Assembly (NCBI GenBank): GCA_947258895.1
Contig: CAMYKE010000125.1
Coordinates: forward strand, 1-5,497
From: an uncultured Pseudomonadales bacterium
GTDB lineage: Bacteria; Pseudomonadota; Gammaproteobacteria; Pseudomonadales; IMCC2047
DNA length: 5,497 nt
Direction of reading: 5' to 3'
A model generated the notes under the pieces. It was given only the letters and a program-made list of their open reading frames with translations, ran no database searches and was not told the origin of the DNA. Both the position numbers and the translations under genes were made by a program. The number at the start of each line of letters is the position of its first letter. The stretch's first letter is position 1. Of this stretch, positions 5,452-5,497 are shown in pieces.

Positions 5452-5497
5452 AGCAATACATGGCCTGGGGTGCCGGTCCGCGCGCCTCGCTCAACCT
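5403..5497 (+). pseudogene. MoxR-family AAA+ ATPase, C-terminal fragment lacking its 5' part (runs off right edge)
   Basis: In the frame whose codons begin at 5403, translation gives [15 protein letters not shown] followed by [17 protein letters not shown]. This matches the start of the C-terminal lid of MoxR ATPases, including the sensor-2 type motif WGAGPRAS. MoxR proteins are chaperone-like ATPases of about 320-340 residues, usually encoded next to DUF58 and von Willebrand-A domain genes. The Walker A, Walker B and sensor-1 parts, normally some 250 residues upstream, are absent. In this frame TGA occurs at 5355-5357, and the residues between it and 5403 do not look like MoxR. The frame differs from that of the exported-protein gene, which overlaps it up to 5451. 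The fragment is either a broken gene joined by rearrangement or an assembly chimera. The rest of the gene and any neighbours lie beyond the window. Confidence 0.75.

Noticed and set aside
1..5497. CRISPR array, complete tRNA or rRNA gene, insertion sequence, toxin-antitoxin or defence system
   Set aside because: I found no regularly spaced repeats, cloverleaf pattern, transposase motif or paired toxin-antitoxin frames on either strand.

Overview
The window looks like chromosomal DNA from a gammaproteobacterium of moderately high GC content. I base this on gene order and on protein similarity recalled from memory, not on a search. The left half is the macromolecular-synthesis locus: rpsU, a GatB/YqeY-like gene and dnaG run leftward. 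dnaG is cut by the left edge, and rpoD would be expected just outside it. tsaD (universal tRNA t6A modification) is transcribed divergently. The order rpsU-yqeY-dnaG with divergent tsaD is typical of Pseudomonas-like and related gammaproteobacteria.

Layout. 1-1094 (-) dnaG, N-terminal 364 codons. 1217-1663 (-) yqeY-like. 1717-1932 (-) rpsU. 1933-2116 is the divergent control region; it holds a good sigma70-type promoter for rpsU (2036-2065, minus strand) and an untranslated rpsU leader of about 97 nt with a long-range inverted repeat. 2117-3151 (+) tsaD. 3165-3521 (+) folB. 3521-4042 (+) folK, overlapping folB by one base. 4043-4542 is a 500-base stretch with no convincing gene. 4543-5451 (+) encodes an unrecognised, probably exported protein. 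5403-5497 (+), in a different frame, holds the C-terminal part of a MoxR-family AAA+ ATPase that runs off the right edge.

How the genes fit together. The leftward genes supply ribosomal protein bS21 and the replication primase, so translation and replication initiation are coupled by co-transcription. The rightward cluster makes t6A37-modified tRNA (tsaD), and then dihydroneopterin aldolase and HPPK (folB, folK) carry out consecutive steps of tetrahydrofolate synthesis. tsaD, folB and folK are spaced like one transcription unit. The locus is mostly conserved housekeeping DNA.

The point most worth a second look is the right end. The exported-protein gene runs into a moxR fragment that has no N-terminal part and an in-frame stop just upstream of its recognisable homology. 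A segment of about 20 bases at the joint reads sensibly in both frames. This suggests either a short-homology rearrangement that fused two genes or a chimeric assembly join. I see no defence system, CRISPR array, RNA gene or complete mobile element, and I do not claim a new biological system.
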